64,000 nucleotides of DNA from Bacteroidota bacterium (GTDB taxonomy: Bacteria > Bacteroidota > Bacteroidia > Flavobacteriales > Flavobacteriaceae), in assembly GCA_018829465.1 (NCBI GenBank), contig JAHJTN010000001.1, positions 1 to 64,000 on the forward strand, given 5' to 3'. Every line of letters begins with the position of its first letter. Within the stretch, counting starts at the first letter, position 1. The position numbers were made by a program, and so were the translations under genes. Of this stretch, positions 52,467 to 62,043 are shown piece after piece. The notes below the pieces were generated by a model. That model was not told the origin of the DNA, did no database searches, and saw nothing but the letters and a program-made list of their open reading frames with translations.

Positions 52467-53056
52467 ACGAAAAAATACGATACCTCAGCCAAGCAGAAGC
52501 CGAGGGCAGAAAAGAACCTATACCGGAAGATTTTCCCGGCAAGGTAATTCCTGCGGGCAATGGCGCCAACGTCATTGTGACATCCTTAGACCAAATCATC
52601 AATTGGGGACGATCCAATTCGCTGTGGTCGCTCTATTTTGGCACGAGTTGTTGCGCCATAGAAATGATGCAAACCGGAGCTGCGCGTCACGATTACTCTC
52701 GCTTTGGCTTTGAGGTGGCCAGACCTTCCCCGCGCCAAGCCGATTTGATTATAATAGCCGGTACCATCGTCAATAAAATGGCACCCGTATTGAGGCGACT
52801 CTACGACCAGATGGCAGAACCTAAATACGTAATTGCCATGGGCGCTTGTGCCATTTCCGGAGGGCCGTTTTTCTACAATTCTTACTCGGTTGTCAAAGGT
52901 GCCGATCATGTGATTCCGGTAGATGTGTATGTACCGGGATGTCCTCCCAGACCCGAAGCCCTGCTGGAAGGTATGTTGTTGTTGCAGAAAAAGATTCGCA
53001 AAGAAAACATGAAAGAAAAGATAAATCCTATTGATGGTTTTGACGAGGGCTGTTAA
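52457..53056 (+). CDS. nuoB: NADH-quinone oxidoreductase-type subunit B
   Basis: 199 residues carrying cluster N2, the last iron-sulfur centre before quinone. Ligands are the tandem Cys65-Cys66 ([10 protein letters not shown]), Cys131 (GACAISGG) and Cys162 ([13 protein letters not shown]). The arginine-rich [10 protein letters not shown] stretch is also typical. The frame opens upstream at 52346, but the ATG at 52457 gives the normal N terminus. The C-terminal 25 residues end in GFDEGC. Overlaps nuoA by 10 bp. Confidence 0.96.
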   Translation: MGLDEKIRYLSQAEAEGRKEPIPEDFPGKVIPAGNGANVIVTSLDQIINWGRSNSLWSLYFGTSCCAIEMMQTGAARHDYSRFGFEVARPSPRQADLIIIAGTIVNKMAPVLRRLYDQMAEPKYVIAMGACAISGGPFFYNSYSVVKGADHVIPVDVYVPGCPPRPEALLEGMLLLQKKIRKENMKEKINPIDGFDEGC

Positions 53057-53074
53057 TCCCTAAAATTCAAAAAA

Positions 53075-53536
53075 ATGCAAACAGAAGCACTACAAAAATA
53101 TTTAGAAGCATGGGAATTCGAACTGACTTTTGGCGAAGAAACCGATCAGTTTCTGAATGTCAATGTGCATCCGCACCAGCTGCTAGAATTTATGCGTAAA
53201 CTCAAAAGCGATCCTGAAACCTATTTTGACTACCTTTTCTGTCTGACTGCCGTAGATTGGGAAAGTACGATGGAAGTCGTATATCATCTCGAATCTACAA
53301 AACACCGCCACATCCTTGTGGTTCGTACAAAAACAGATGAAAGAGCAACACCCGTCTTAGATTCGGTATCGAATATATGGGCAACCGCTGAGTTTCACGA
53401 ACGAGAAGCTTTTGACTTTTTCGGCATCCATTTTAAAGACCACCCCAACCTAAAAAGGCTTTTCCTCACAGAGGATTGGAAAGGATATCCACTTCGAAAA
53501 GATTATACGGACGAGGCCAATATGGTGATTAAATAA
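53075..53536 (+). CDS. nuoC: NADH-quinone oxidoreductase-type subunit C
   Basis: 153 residues of the 30-kDa subunit family. The signature appears as EFHEREAFDFFGIHFKDHPNLKRL (about residues 107-130, given here as the family block) with RLFLTEDW and GYPLRKDY after it. It is a separate gene, not fused to nuoD as in E. coli or Bacteroides. Peripheral arm, near NuoD. Starts 18 bp after nuoB. Confidence 0.94.
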   Translation: MQTEALQKYLEAWEFELTFGEETDQFLNVNVHPHQLLEFMRKLKSDPETYFDYLFCLTAVDWESTMEVVYHLESTKHRHILVVRTKTDERATPVLDSVSNIWATAEFHEREAFDFFGIHFKDHPNLKRLFLTEDWKGYPLRKDYTDEANMVIK

Positions 53537-53542
53537 AGCGTC

Positions 53543-54664
53543 ATGGAAAAGACATTGCTATACGAAGAATTAAAATCACAGGAGTACTTCATCAATATGG
53601 GGCCGCAACATCCGGCCACACATGGGGTATTGCGGCTGTTGCTCACCGTGGACGGAGAAATCATCAAAAAAGTAGAACCCGACTTGGGTTACATCCATCG
53701 CTCTATTGAAAAAATGTGTGAGCGCGACAGCTATCAGCAAATTGTGCACCTTACCGATCGGATGGATTACCTCTCTTCTCACATCAACAATGAAGCCGTT
53801 TGCCTTACTGTTGAAAACGCGTTGCAACTCGACATTCCGGATAGGGTAAAAGTCATCAGAACCATCATAGGAGAGCTGACACGTATTGCATCGCATTGCC
53901 TCTGGTGGGGTGTTATCGGAATGGACTTGGGTGCTTTGAGTACCTACTTTTACGGTTTTAGAGACCGCGAAATGATCAACGATATTTTTGAAGAAACTTG
54001 CGGTGCGCGTTTGACCATGAACTACAACATACCGGGCGGGCTCATGTTTGACATCCACCCAAATTTTGTAAAGCGAACCAAAGAATTCATTACACATTTT
54101 AGAAACAAATTACCCGAATATGATCGCCTGCTCACCGGAAATATTATTTTTCAAAACCGCATGAAAGGTGTGGGAATACTGAGCAGGGAAGATGCTATTT
54201 CTTTTGGCGCATCGGGTCCGGTGGGTCGAGGTTCAGGCTATTCATGCGATGTTCGCAAACACCATCCATACAGTGCCTATGACAAAATTTCATTTAAAGA
54301 GGCCCTGCAAACCGAAGGTGATTCTTTTGCGCGCTACAGGGTTCGGATTGATGAAATGTGGGAATCTATGAATATCATCGAACAGTTGATAGACAACATT
54401 CCGGAAGGCGATTACAAAGTGGCTACCAATGCCGTTATTAAATTGCCAAAAGGAGAATTTTATCAGAAGGTAGAAACGGCTCGGGGCGAGTTGGGTGTTT
54501 ACATCATCAGCACCGGAACCAAAAATCCATATCGGATGAAGTTTCGCTCACCCGGATTTTCAAACCTTTCGCTATTAAATCACATTGCCGTTGGCGGAAA
54601 AATTGGCGATTTGGTGGCAAGCATGGCCACCTTAGACCTTGTTATCCCGGATATAGATCGATAA
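53543..54664 (+). CDS. nuoD: NADH-quinone oxidoreductase-type subunit D
   Basis: 373 residues of the 49-kDa subunit, which forms the quinone pocket with NuoB. The key histidine is in MGPQHPATHGVLRLL (about residues 19-33), followed by LGYIHRSIEKM and the C-terminal IVPDIDR-like end VIPDIDR. It looks complete although slightly shorter than many NuoD proteins (about 400). Only 10 bp separate its stop from nuoH, where nuoE, nuoF and nuoG would stand in a 14-gene operon. Confidence 0.95.
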   Translation: MEKTLLYEELKSQEYFINMGPQHPATHGVLRLLLTVDGEIIKKVEPDLGYIHRSIEKMCERDSYQQIVHLTDRMDYLSSHINNEAVCLTVENALQLDIPDRVKVIRTIIGELTRIASHCLWWGVIGMDLGALSTYFYGFRDREMINDIFEETCGARLTMNYNIPGGLMFDIHPNFVKRTKEFITHFRNKLPEYDRLLTGNIIFQNRMKGVGILSREDAISFGASGPVGRGSGYSCDVRKHHPYSAYDKISFKEALQTEGDSFARYRVRIDEMWESMNIIEQLIDNIPEGDYKVATNAVIKLPKGEFYQKVETARGELGVYIISTGTKNPYRMKFRSPGFSNLSLLNHIAVGGKIGDLVASMATLDLVIPDIDR

Positions 54665-54674
54665 AACAATTATT

Positions 54675-55739
54675 ATGTTTCTAAAATTTAGCATTACGAA
54701 AACCATACACGACTGGCTTTTTGAACTGATGCCGGCAGGCGTAGCCGGCGTAGTAGAAATGATTCTCATTGCCGTAGTTTACCTTTTGATTTTTGCTGTG
54801 GCAGGTCTGTACTTAGTGCTTTTGGAGAGACGCGTCGCAGCCTGGTTTCAATTGCGTTTAGGCCCCAATCGGGTAGGCTATCAGGGTTTGTTACAAACCA
54901 TGGCCGACGCCCTAAAACTGGTTTCAAAAGAACTGACAGGCACGGAAAAAGCGGATAAGTTTCTGTACAATTTGGCACCTTATTTTGTGATTGTCACTTC
55001 TTTGATGGCACTCTCAGTGTTTCCTTTTTCTGAGGAATTTCAGGCTTTTGACATCAACATCGGTATCTTCTTCTTGACGGCGATTTCATCTATTGGTGTC
55101 ATCGGAATTTTGCTTGGTGGCTGGAGCAGTAACAATAAGTTTGCACTGATTGGTGCCATGCGCAGCGGTGTGCAAACCATCAGCTACGAACTCTCCGTAG
55201 GATTATCACTACTCACCATGGTGCTGCTTACCGAGAGCTTGCAACTTTCAGAAATTGTAGCTGTGCAAAAAAACGGCTGGCTGATTGTACAAGGACACAT
55301 TCCGGCTGTCATTGCTTTTGTGATTTTTATGATTGCCGGCACGGCCGAAACCAATCGGGCTCCTTTTGACTTGGTAGAAGCAGAATCTGAATTGGGTGCC
55401 GGGTTTCACACAGAATATTCGGGTATGAAATTCGCCTACTTTTTTCTGGCAGAGTTCATCAATATGTTTATCATCGCCGCCATTGGCACTACCGTGTTTT
55501 TTGGCGCCTGGCTCTCTCCTTTCGGCATCACAGACAGCATTCCGTGGCTGGGGGTTTTCTGGTTTTTAGGCAAAACACTTTTGCTCGTTTTTTTGATGAT
55601 GTGGTTTCGCTGGACTTTTCCGAGGTTGCGGGTAGATCAACTGCTGCGTTTGGAATGGAAATATTTGCTTCCCATCAACCTGTTCAATTTGGTCTTTATG
55701 GCCGGCTTGATTTGGCTGGGATTAACAATTAAATTTTGA
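54675..55739 (+). CDS. nuoH: NADH-quinone oxidoreductase-type subunit H
   Basis: 354 residues, eight membrane helices. Motifs LLERRVAAWFQLRLGPNRVG (about residues 49-68), GTAETNRAPFDLVEAESELG, HTEYSGMKFA and FRWTFPRLRVDQLL are complete. It forms the quinone tunnel entrance and the start of the proton path. It follows nuoD by 10 bp; nuoI follows by 6 bp. Confidence 0.95.
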   Translation: MFLKFSITKTIHDWLFELMPAGVAGVVEMILIAVVYLLIFAVAGLYLVLLERRVAAWFQLRLGPNRVGYQGLLQTMADALKLVSKELTGTEKADKFLYNLAPYFVIVTSLMALSVFPFSEEFQAFDINIGIFFLTAISSIGVIGILLGGWSSNNKFALIGAMRSGVQTISYELSVGLSLLTMVLLTESLQLSEIVAVQKNGWLIVQGHIPAVIAFVIFMIAGTAETNRAPFDLVEAESELGAGFHTEYSGMKFAYFFLAEFINMFIIAAIGTTVFFGAWLSPFGITDSIPWLGVFWFLGKTLLLVFLMMWFRWTFPRLRVDQLLRLEWKYLLPINLFNLVFMAGLIWLGLTIKF

Positions 55740-55745
55740 TGCGTC

Positions 55746-56222
55746 ATGAGTTATGTTTCAGAAATTTTTAAAGGTTTAAACACGCTGCTAACCGGTATGA
55801 AAGTAACGGGTAATTATTTTTTGCATGCCCGCAAAGGTGCCATCACACAACAATATCCGGACAATAGGGATACATTGAAAATGTTTGAGCGTTTTCGTGG
55901 GGAAGTAGTCATGCCACATGATGAAAACAACGAACACCAATGCACCGGTTGTCAAAAATGCGAACTGGCTTGCCCCAACGGAAGTATAGAAATCATCTGG
56001 GACAGAGGCATAGACGAAGCCACCGGAAAAAAGAAAAAGAAAATAGACCGACACATCTATCATTTGGGTATGTGTACCATGTGCGGCCTTTGCATAGAAG
56101 CCTGCCCTACAGATGCCATAGTGTGGGCACCTAATTTTGAAAATTCGGTTTTTGACCGTACCCAACTCACCAAAGTACTCAACCAACCCGGCTCTAAAGT
56201 GAAAGCGGGCATAGAAGATTAA
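55746..56222 (+). CDS. nuoI: NADH-quinone oxidoreductase-type subunit I (2[4Fe-4S])
   Basis: 158 residues with two cluster motifs, Cys66-x2-69-x2-72-x3-76 and Cys110-x2-113-x2-116-x3-120, binding N6a and N6b. Between them is an unbroken run of five lysines (95-99) in ATGKKKKKIDRH. Without NuoEFG these clusters would be the most exposed electron entry point, so this patch could dock an acidic ferredoxin; that is inference. The N-terminal amphipathic region is normal. Two base pairs to nuoJ. Confidence 0.95.
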   Translation: MSYVSEIFKGLNTLLTGMKVTGNYFLHARKGAITQQYPDNRDTLKMFERFRGEVVMPHDENNEHQCTGCQKCELACPNGSIEIIWDRGIDEATGKKKKKIDRHIYHLGMCTMCGLCIEACPTDAIVWAPNFENSVFDRTQLTKVLNQPGSKVKAGIED

Positions 56223-56224
56223 TT

Positions 56225-56749
56225 ATGGAACGAATCCTATTTTATTTGTTGTCAATTATCATATTGATTTTTGCCATTTCGGCTGTCAGCAGCAGGAAAA
56301 TGTTGCGATCGGTCATTTATTTGCTCTTTGTACTCTGTGCCATTGCCGGACTTTATTTTATGGCAGATTACAACTTCTTGGCCGCTGTTCAACTGACCGT
56401 TTACGCAGGAGGCATTGTGGTTTTAATGATTTTTTCGGTGATGCTCGTACATCATATAGACATGGAAATGGAAGTTGCCGGCAAAACCAAGCAAGCACTC
56501 ACGGCTGCACTTTGCTTATCGGGCGTAGTTGTTTTTCTGATCGCGATTTATCAGCATCCGTTTGCCATAGTTCCCACACAAAACACCATCACTGTGGCTG
56601 AGGTAGGCACTTTGCTACTGGGCTATCAAGCCGGAGGTTTTATACTTCCTTTTGAAGTCATCAGTGTGCTGCTTTTGGCCGTGATGATAGGAGGAATCGT
56701 CATTGCAAAAGCCGGAAAGAAACCTCAAGAAAAAACACCTAAGTCATGA
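56225..56749 (+). CDS. nuoJ: NADH-quinone oxidoreductase-type subunit J
   Basis: 174 residues with five membrane helices. The region NFLAAVQLTVYAGGIVVLMI (about residues 56-75), with its pi-bulge-type helix, and the ML(V)HH-type MLVHHIDM after it identify the family. Membrane arm, next to NuoA, H and K. Its stop overlaps the nuoK start by 4 bp (ATGA). Confidence 0.93.
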   Translation: MERILFYLLSIIILIFAISAVSSRKMLRSVIYLLFVLCAIAGLYFMADYNFLAAVQLTVYAGGIVVLMIFSVMLVHHIDMEMEVAGKTKQALTAALCLSGVVVFLIAIYQHPFAIVPTQNTITVAEVGTLLLGYQAGGFILPFEVISVLLLAVMIGGIVIAKAGKKPQEKTPKS

Positions 56750-57063
56750 TCACCGATATAAGTTTATACGAAGTACTGACCGTCACTACCCTGCTATTTT
56801 TTATTGGCGTGTACGGTTTTATAACAAGAAAAAATCTCATTTCCATGCTAATATCAGTCGAATTGATTTTAAACGCATCGGTTTTGAATTTTGTTTTCTT
56901 TAACCAATACCTGTATCCTGAAATGTTACAGGGTGCTATTTTTTCGATTTTTATCATTGCGGTGGCCGCCGCAGAAACAGCCTTAGCCGTTGCCATTATC
57001 ATAAACTTGTACAGAAAAATCAGTTCTGTGGAAGTAGCCGATGTGGAAAATATGAAATATTAA
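56746..57063 (+). CDS. nuoK: NADH-quinone oxidoreductase-type subunit K
   Basis: 105 residues, three helices. The conserved membrane glutamates are in LISMLISVELILNA (about residues 30-43) and in IAVAAAETALAVAIIINLYR (about 68-87), which relay protons. Typical length. The gene is 46 bp ahead of nuoL. Confidence 0.95.
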   Translation: MITDISLYEVLTVTTLLFFIGVYGFITRKNLISMLISVELILNASVLNFVFFNQYLYPEMLQGAIFSIFIIAVAAAETALAVAIIINLYRKISSVEVADVENMKY

Positions 57064-57109
57064 AAAAACTGAAACAGGAATAGATTCGCATCTACAAAAA
57101 CAAAAAAAA

Positions 57110-59029
57110 ATGGATATTTCCCATACTCTTTTAATTCCGCTGATACCGCTACTCATATTTTTGGTTCTCGGCGTCTTTTACAACAAAATCAAACCAATCG
57201 TTTCAGGATATGTTGGTGTTTTGGGTATGTTGGTGTCGTTTGGTTTATCTGTTTATACGGCTTACCAATACTTTCTTGTGAATGGTCAGATTGACGGCGT
57301 TTATCAAAGCATCAGCCAAAAAACTGTTTGGATGCGTTTTACCGATACCTTACACATCGATATGGGCGTATTGATAGATCCCATCTCGGTGATGATGCTG
57401 GTTGTGGTTTCTACCATATCCCTGATGGTTCAAATCTACAGTCGTGGCTATATGAAAGGTGATTCGGGCTACACTAAATTTTTTGCGTACCTATCACTTT
57501 TTACCTTTTCGATGTTTGGTTTGGTATTGGCTACCAATCTTTTTCAGATCTACATTTTTTGGGAATTGGTAGGTGTTTCATCCTTTCTCTTGATCGGTTA
57601 TTATTACACCAAACCTTCGGCTGTTGCTGCTGCTAAAAAAGCCTTTATTGTTACCCGTTTTGCAGATTTCGGATTTCTGATTGGCATACTCATTATCGGT
57701 TACTACACCGGCACTTACGATTTTGAGACACTCAACCAACCCGATGGTGCTGCCATACTGAGCTGGACTTCCGGCTCTTTCATGGGTTTGTCTATACTCA
57801 CTTGGGCTTTGATACTCATTTTCATAGGTGGTGCGGGCAAGTCTGCCATGTTTCCACTACATATTTGGCTGCCCGATGCCATGGAAGGCCCCACACCTGT
57901 TTCTGCTTTGATACATGCCGCTACCATGGTGGTTGCGGGTGTGTTTTTGGTGGCCCGACTTTTTCCGATGTATTACTTTGTAGAAAATGGTTTTGCCTTA
58001 CAGGTGGTGGCTTATGTAGGTGCATTTTCGGCGCTTTTTGCCGCCGTGATTGCCGTTACACAAACCGACATCAAGCGGGTGTTGGCGTTTTCTACCATGT
58101 CGCAATTGGGCTACATGATGTTAGCACTGGGTGTTTCCGGTTATGAGGGACATGAGGGTGTCGGCTATACGGCTTCCATGTTTCATTTGTTTACACATGC
58201 CATGTTTAAAGCCCTGCTATTTTTGGGGGCGGGTTCGGTCATTCATGCTGTTCACAGCAATTATTTAAAGGATATGGGTGGCTTGCGCAAGTTTATGCCT
58301 CTCACCAATATCACCTTCTTGGTAGCCGCCTTAGCCATATCGGGTGTGCCGCCTTTGGCCGGATTTTGGAGCAAAGATGAAATTTTAGTGGCTGCCTTCG
58401 AACAAAACAAACTCATCTATTTGGTAGGCGTGTTGGTGGCCGGATTGACTGCTTTCTATATTTTTCGCATCTATTTCGGTATTTTCTGGGGGAAAGAAAC
58501 CCAATACAAACACCCACCACAAGAGTCGCCAGCATCTATGACGATACCATTGGTTATTTTGGCATTTTTGAGTATCGTGGTTGGGTTTATACCTTTTAGT
58601 GAATTCATCTCCGCAGATAAGACCGGGTTTGAAGGCCACCTCAACTATCCTTTGGCTGCCATAGCAACAGCTGTCGGTCTCATCGGTATCGGGCTTGCGT
58701 TTGTCTTCTACAAGAAAGAAAACGATCTATCGGATCGATTCGTGCATGCCTTTGGCCAATTCTATACCTGGACATTTCACAAGTTTTATTTTGATGAGTT
58801 ATATTTATTTATCACCAAAAAAATTCTGTTTAAAAACGTTTCTTATCCCATTGCTTATTTCGACAAAAAATACGTCGATGGCAGCATGGAAGGCATAGGC
58901 AACAAAACGGTGTGGCTTTCTGAAAAAATCAAAAAAATACAGTCCGGCAGGCTACAAGATTACGCTTTCGCCTTTGTTTCCGGAGTCGTTGTGTTGGCTC
59001 TTATATTCGTTTACTTTTTGAAAAACTAA
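57110..59029 (+). CDS. nuoL: NADH-quinone oxidoreductase-type subunit L
   Basis: 639 residues, the largest antiporter-like subunit. Visible are FWELVGVSSFLLIGYYYTKP (key glutamate), GKSAMFPLHIWLPDAMEGPT (key lysine region), HAATMVVAGVFLVAR, and FSTMSQLGYMMLALGVSGY. The long C-terminal part with the lateral helix is present to the last helix (VVLALIFVYF). It pumps protons at the distal end of the arm. Four base pairs separate it from nuoM. Confidence 0.96.
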   Translation: MDISHTLLIPLIPLLIFLVLGVFYNKIKPIVSGYVGVLGMLVSFGLSVYTAYQYFLVNGQIDGVYQSISQKTVWMRFTDTLHIDMGVLIDPISVMMLVVVSTISLMVQIYSRGYMKGDSGYTKFFAYLSLFTFSMFGLVLATNLFQIYIFWELVGVSSFLLIGYYYTKPSAVAAAKKAFIVTRFADFGFLIGILIIGYYTGTYDFETLNQPDGAAILSWTSGSFMGLSILTWALILIFIGGAGKSAMFPLHIWLPDAMEGPTPVSALIHAATMVVAGVFLVARLFPMYYFVENGFALQVVAYVGAFSALFAAVIAVTQTDIKRVLAFSTMSQLGYMMLALGVSGYEGHEGVGYTASMFHLFTHAMFKALLFLGAGSVIHAVHSNYLKDMGGLRKFMPLTNITFLVAALAISGVPPLAGFWSKDEILVAAFEQNKLIYLVGVLVAGLTAFYIFRIYFGIFWGKETQYKHPPQESPASMTIPLVILAFLSIVVGFIPFSEFISADKTGFEGHLNYPLAAIATAVGLIGIGLAFVFYKKENDLSDRFVHAFGQFYTWTFHKFYFDELYLFITKKILFKNVSYPIAYFDKKYVDGSMEGIGNKTVWLSEKIKKIQSGRLQDYAFAFVSGVVVLALIFVYFLKN

Positions 59030-59033
59030 CGCT

Positions 59034-60521
59034 ATGGATATTTTAACACTATTTGTCGCCTTGCCCATACTGACTATCTTGGCACTTATTTTTGCTAAAG
59101 ATTTGCGTCAATCACGCACAATTGCCATGGTGGGCAGTTTGATTCAGCTTGGAATGGCCTTAAATCTGTTGTTTGCCTACTTTAATGAAAAAACGATAAA
59201 CAAAGCTGTTTTTGTATTTGTCAAAGATGTCGTTTGGTTTGAATCTTTCAATATTCACTACAGTATTGGTGTTGATGCCATTTCGGTAGTATTGATTTTA
59301 CTCACGTCCATCGTTGTTTTGGCCGGTGTATTTATTTCGTGGAAAATGGCAGAATTGCCCAAGGAATTTTTTATTTCTCTGGTTGTGTTATCAACAGGCG
59401 TTTACGGCTTTTTTATCTCTACAGATCTGTTCACCATGTTTGTCTTTTACGAATTGGCCGTAATTCCGATGTATCTTCTGATAGGCATTTGGGGTTCTGG
59501 TCCCAGAGAATATGCTGCAATGAAATTAACCCTGATGTTGATGGGAGCCTCTGCGGTATTGCTCGTCGGTATTTTGGGCATCTATTTTCATTCAAACGCT
59601 GATGGGGGTGCGCTTACTTTTAATTTGCTCCAAATAGCGGAAGTAAACATCCCTTTCGAAGCGCAGAAACTGTTTTTCCCGCTTACATTTATAGGTTTTG
59701 CCGTCATTGGCGCCTTGTTTCCATTTCACACATGGTCACCGGACGGTCATGCCTCTGCGCCCACAGCTGTTTCCATGTTGCACGCAGGTGTGTTGATGAA
59801 ATTGGGGGGTTACGGGGTATTTCGCGTAGCTTTGTTTTTGTTGCCGGAGGGTGCTTTGCACTGGTCGTGGTTTTTTATTATCCTATCTGCAATCGGAGTG
59901 ATTTACGGTGCTTTTGCCGCAATCAAACAAACCGATTTGAAATACATTAATGCCTACTCTTCTGTGAGCCACTTGGGCATGGTGCTTTTTGCCCTGTTGA
60001 TGTTAAACAAAACCGCTTGGAATGGTGCCATATTACAATCGCTATCTCACGGATTCATGACCGCACTTTTCTTTGCACTGATAGGGATGATTTACGGACG
60101 CACACATACCCGCGATGTGACCAAACTGGGCGGTTTGCTCAAAGTAATTCCTTTTATCTCTGTCATCTATGTCATAGCCGGTTTGGCCTCTTTGGGCTTA
60201 CCCGGATTTAGTGGTTTTGTAGCGGAAATGAATATTTTTGTGGGTGCCTTTCAGCACGACAATTTGTTTTACAGAATCGCCACCATCGTTTCCGTTTCAG
60301 CCATCGTGGTAACAGCCGTTTACATATTGCGCGTCGTTGGGATGATGCTGATGGGGCCGGTAACAAACGATGCGTATTTGCAGCTCGAAAAAGCAACTTG
60401 GTTTGAACGAACCGGCATTATGCTTTTGCTAATCCCTATCGTCATTATCGGGGTAGCGCCTTTGTGGCTGAGTAATGCCATACTGGACAGTTTAACGCCC
60501 TTTTTGGCACATTTAACCTAA
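59034..60521 (+). CDS. nuoM: NADH-quinone oxidoreductase-type subunit M
   Basis: 495 residues, antiporter-like. Marks: FYELAVIPMYLLIGIWG with the essential glutamate, LFPFHTWSPDGHASAPTAVS, HAGVLMKLGGYGVFR with the essential lysine, and YINAYSSVSHLGMVLFALL. About fourteen helices. nuoN follows after 54 bp without a visible promoter. Confidence 0.96.
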   Translation: MDILTLFVALPILTILALIFAKDLRQSRTIAMVGSLIQLGMALNLLFAYFNEKTINKAVFVFVKDVVWFESFNIHYSIGVDAISVVLILLTSIVVLAGVFISWKMAELPKEFFISLVVLSTGVYGFFISTDLFTMFVFYELAVIPMYLLIGIWGSGPREYAAMKLTLMLMGASAVLLVGILGIYFHSNADGGALTFNLLQIAEVNIPFEAQKLFFPLTFIGFAVIGALFPFHTWSPDGHASAPTAVSMLHAGVLMKLGGYGVFRVALFLLPEGALHWSWFFIILSAIGVIYGAFAAIKQTDLKYINAYSSVSHLGMVLFALLMLNKTAWNGAILQSLSHGFMTALFFALIGMIYGRTHTRDVTKLGGLLKVIPFISVIYVIAGLASLGLPGFSGFVAEMNIFVGAFQHDNLFYRIATIVSVSAIVVTAVYILRVVGMMLMGPVTNDAYLQLEKATWFERTGIMLLLIPIVIIGVAPLWLSNAILDSLTPFLAHLT

Positions 60522-60575
60522 AGTCAATAAAATTTTAAAGAATCGCATGTTTCAACTTAGCAAAATCACAATCGC

Positions 60576-62003
60576 ATGAATACGGTCAACTTTTTACTGA
60601 TGCGCCAAGAAATATTACTGGCATCTATTGTCATTTTATTGATAGTTGCCGAAATCTTCGTTCCTGCCAACCGCAAAAAATCGATAGTGCACTTGGCCTT
60701 GCTTTTGTTTTCCATACATACATTGGTTGGATTCTTACCTATGGCCGAAGGCATCCTATTTGGCGGAATGTTTCGCAACACCACTTTAATACATCTTTTT
60801 AAAAACATACTGAACATAGGCGTTCTTATTTTATTGTTTCAATCCGCAGATTGGCTTCAGCATAAAATATTTAGCCAGGACAGAGGTACCGAATTTTTTG
60901 TATTGCTTTTCACCTCTTTGCTCGGGATGTATTTTATGATTTCAGCCGGTGATTTTTTGATGTTCTACCTCGGATTGGAGCTGTCAACACTTCCCATCGC
61001 AGCTTTAGCGGCCTACGAAACCCACAAGCTTACATCGAGTGAAGCTGCGGTTAAGTTTATTTTATCCGCGGCTTTGGCTTCGGGTGTTGCCCTCTTTGGC
61101 ATCTCGCTTTTATATGCCGTTTCGGGGAGTATTTATTTTGATGTCATAGCTGCCAACATCGTACAAAACCCACTGACCGCTTTGGCTTTGGTGCTGTTTT
61201 TATCGGGCTTAGGATTTAAAATATCACTAGTGCCTTTCCATTTTTGGACTGCAGATGTTTACGAAGGCGCACCCATCTGTGTGGCTTCTTATTTATCTGT
61301 CATCTCAAAAGGTGCCGCAGCTTTTATACTGATGATTATTTTGTTTACGGTACTTAAACCGCTTATTGATATTTGGGAAAACATCATGTATGTATTAGCC
61401 GTAGCGACAATGACACTGGGTAACTTATTCGCTTTGCGGCAACAAAACATGAAGCGATTTTTGGCATTTTCATCTATCGCACAAGCAGGTTTTATCTTGT
61501 TGGGGCTCATCACAGGAACGCAATTGGGTGCTACAACCATGGTCTATTTTATCGCTATTTATATTTTCTCAAACTTGGCAGCTTTTGGCGTGGTACAAGC
61601 CATCTCACAAAAGACAGACAAAGAAAATATGTCAGATTATGAAGGCCTATACCGTACCAACCCCAACTTGAGCCTCGTGATGATGTTAGCATTGTTTTCG
61701 CTGGCAGGCATCCCCCCGGTAGCCGGTTTTTTTGGTAAGTTTTTTCTCTTTACAGCTACCGCAAGCGAGGGTTATTATCTGTTGGTCTTTATCGCAGTAG
61801 CAAACGTGACTGTTTCGCTTTATTATTATCTCCTAGTGATTAGGGCTATGTTTTTGAGAACCCGTCCCGATGCCATACCATATTTCAAAAGTTCGCTTTA
61901 CATGAAAATAGGGCTTATTGCCACCGTATTGGGTATTTTATCGCTTGGTTTATACAGTCCGCTTTATGAATACATACACGAATTGAGCAGCAAGCTTTTG
62001 TAG
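60576..62003 (+). CDS. nuoN: NADH-quinone oxidoreductase-type subunit N
   Basis: 475 residues, antiporter-like. Marks: FYLGLELSTLPIAALAAYE, KISLVPFHFWTADVYEGAP, SVISKGAAAFILMII and FLAFSSIAQAGFILLGLITG. Last recognised subunit of the run; the eleven nuo genes A-D and H-N are thus all present and appear intact. A 107-residue gene of unknown function follows 40 bp later. Confidence 0.96.
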   Translation: MNTVNFLLMRQEILLASIVILLIVAEIFVPANRKKSIVHLALLLFSIHTLVGFLPMAEGILFGGMFRNTTLIHLFKNILNIGVLILLFQSADWLQHKIFSQDRGTEFFVLLFTSLLGMYFMISAGDFLMFYLGLELSTLPIAALAAYETHKLTSSEAAVKFILSAALASGVALFGISLLYAVSGSIYFDVIAANIVQNPLTALALVLFLSGLGFKISLVPFHFWTADVYEGAPICVASYLSVISKGAAAFILMIILFTVLKPLIDIWENIMYVLAVATMTLGNLFALRQQNMKRFLAFSSIAQAGFILLGLITGTQLGATTMVYFIAIYIFSNLAAFGVVQAISQKTDKENMSDYEGLYRTNPNLSLVMMLALFSLAGIPPVAGFFGKFFLFTATASEGYYLLVFIAVANVTVSLYYYLLVIRAMFLRTRPDAIPYFKSSLYMKIGLIATVLGILSLGLYSPLYEYIHELSSKLL

Positions 62004-62043
62004 TTAACGGTAATTTGATATTTTGAATTTGAAATTAAAAATT

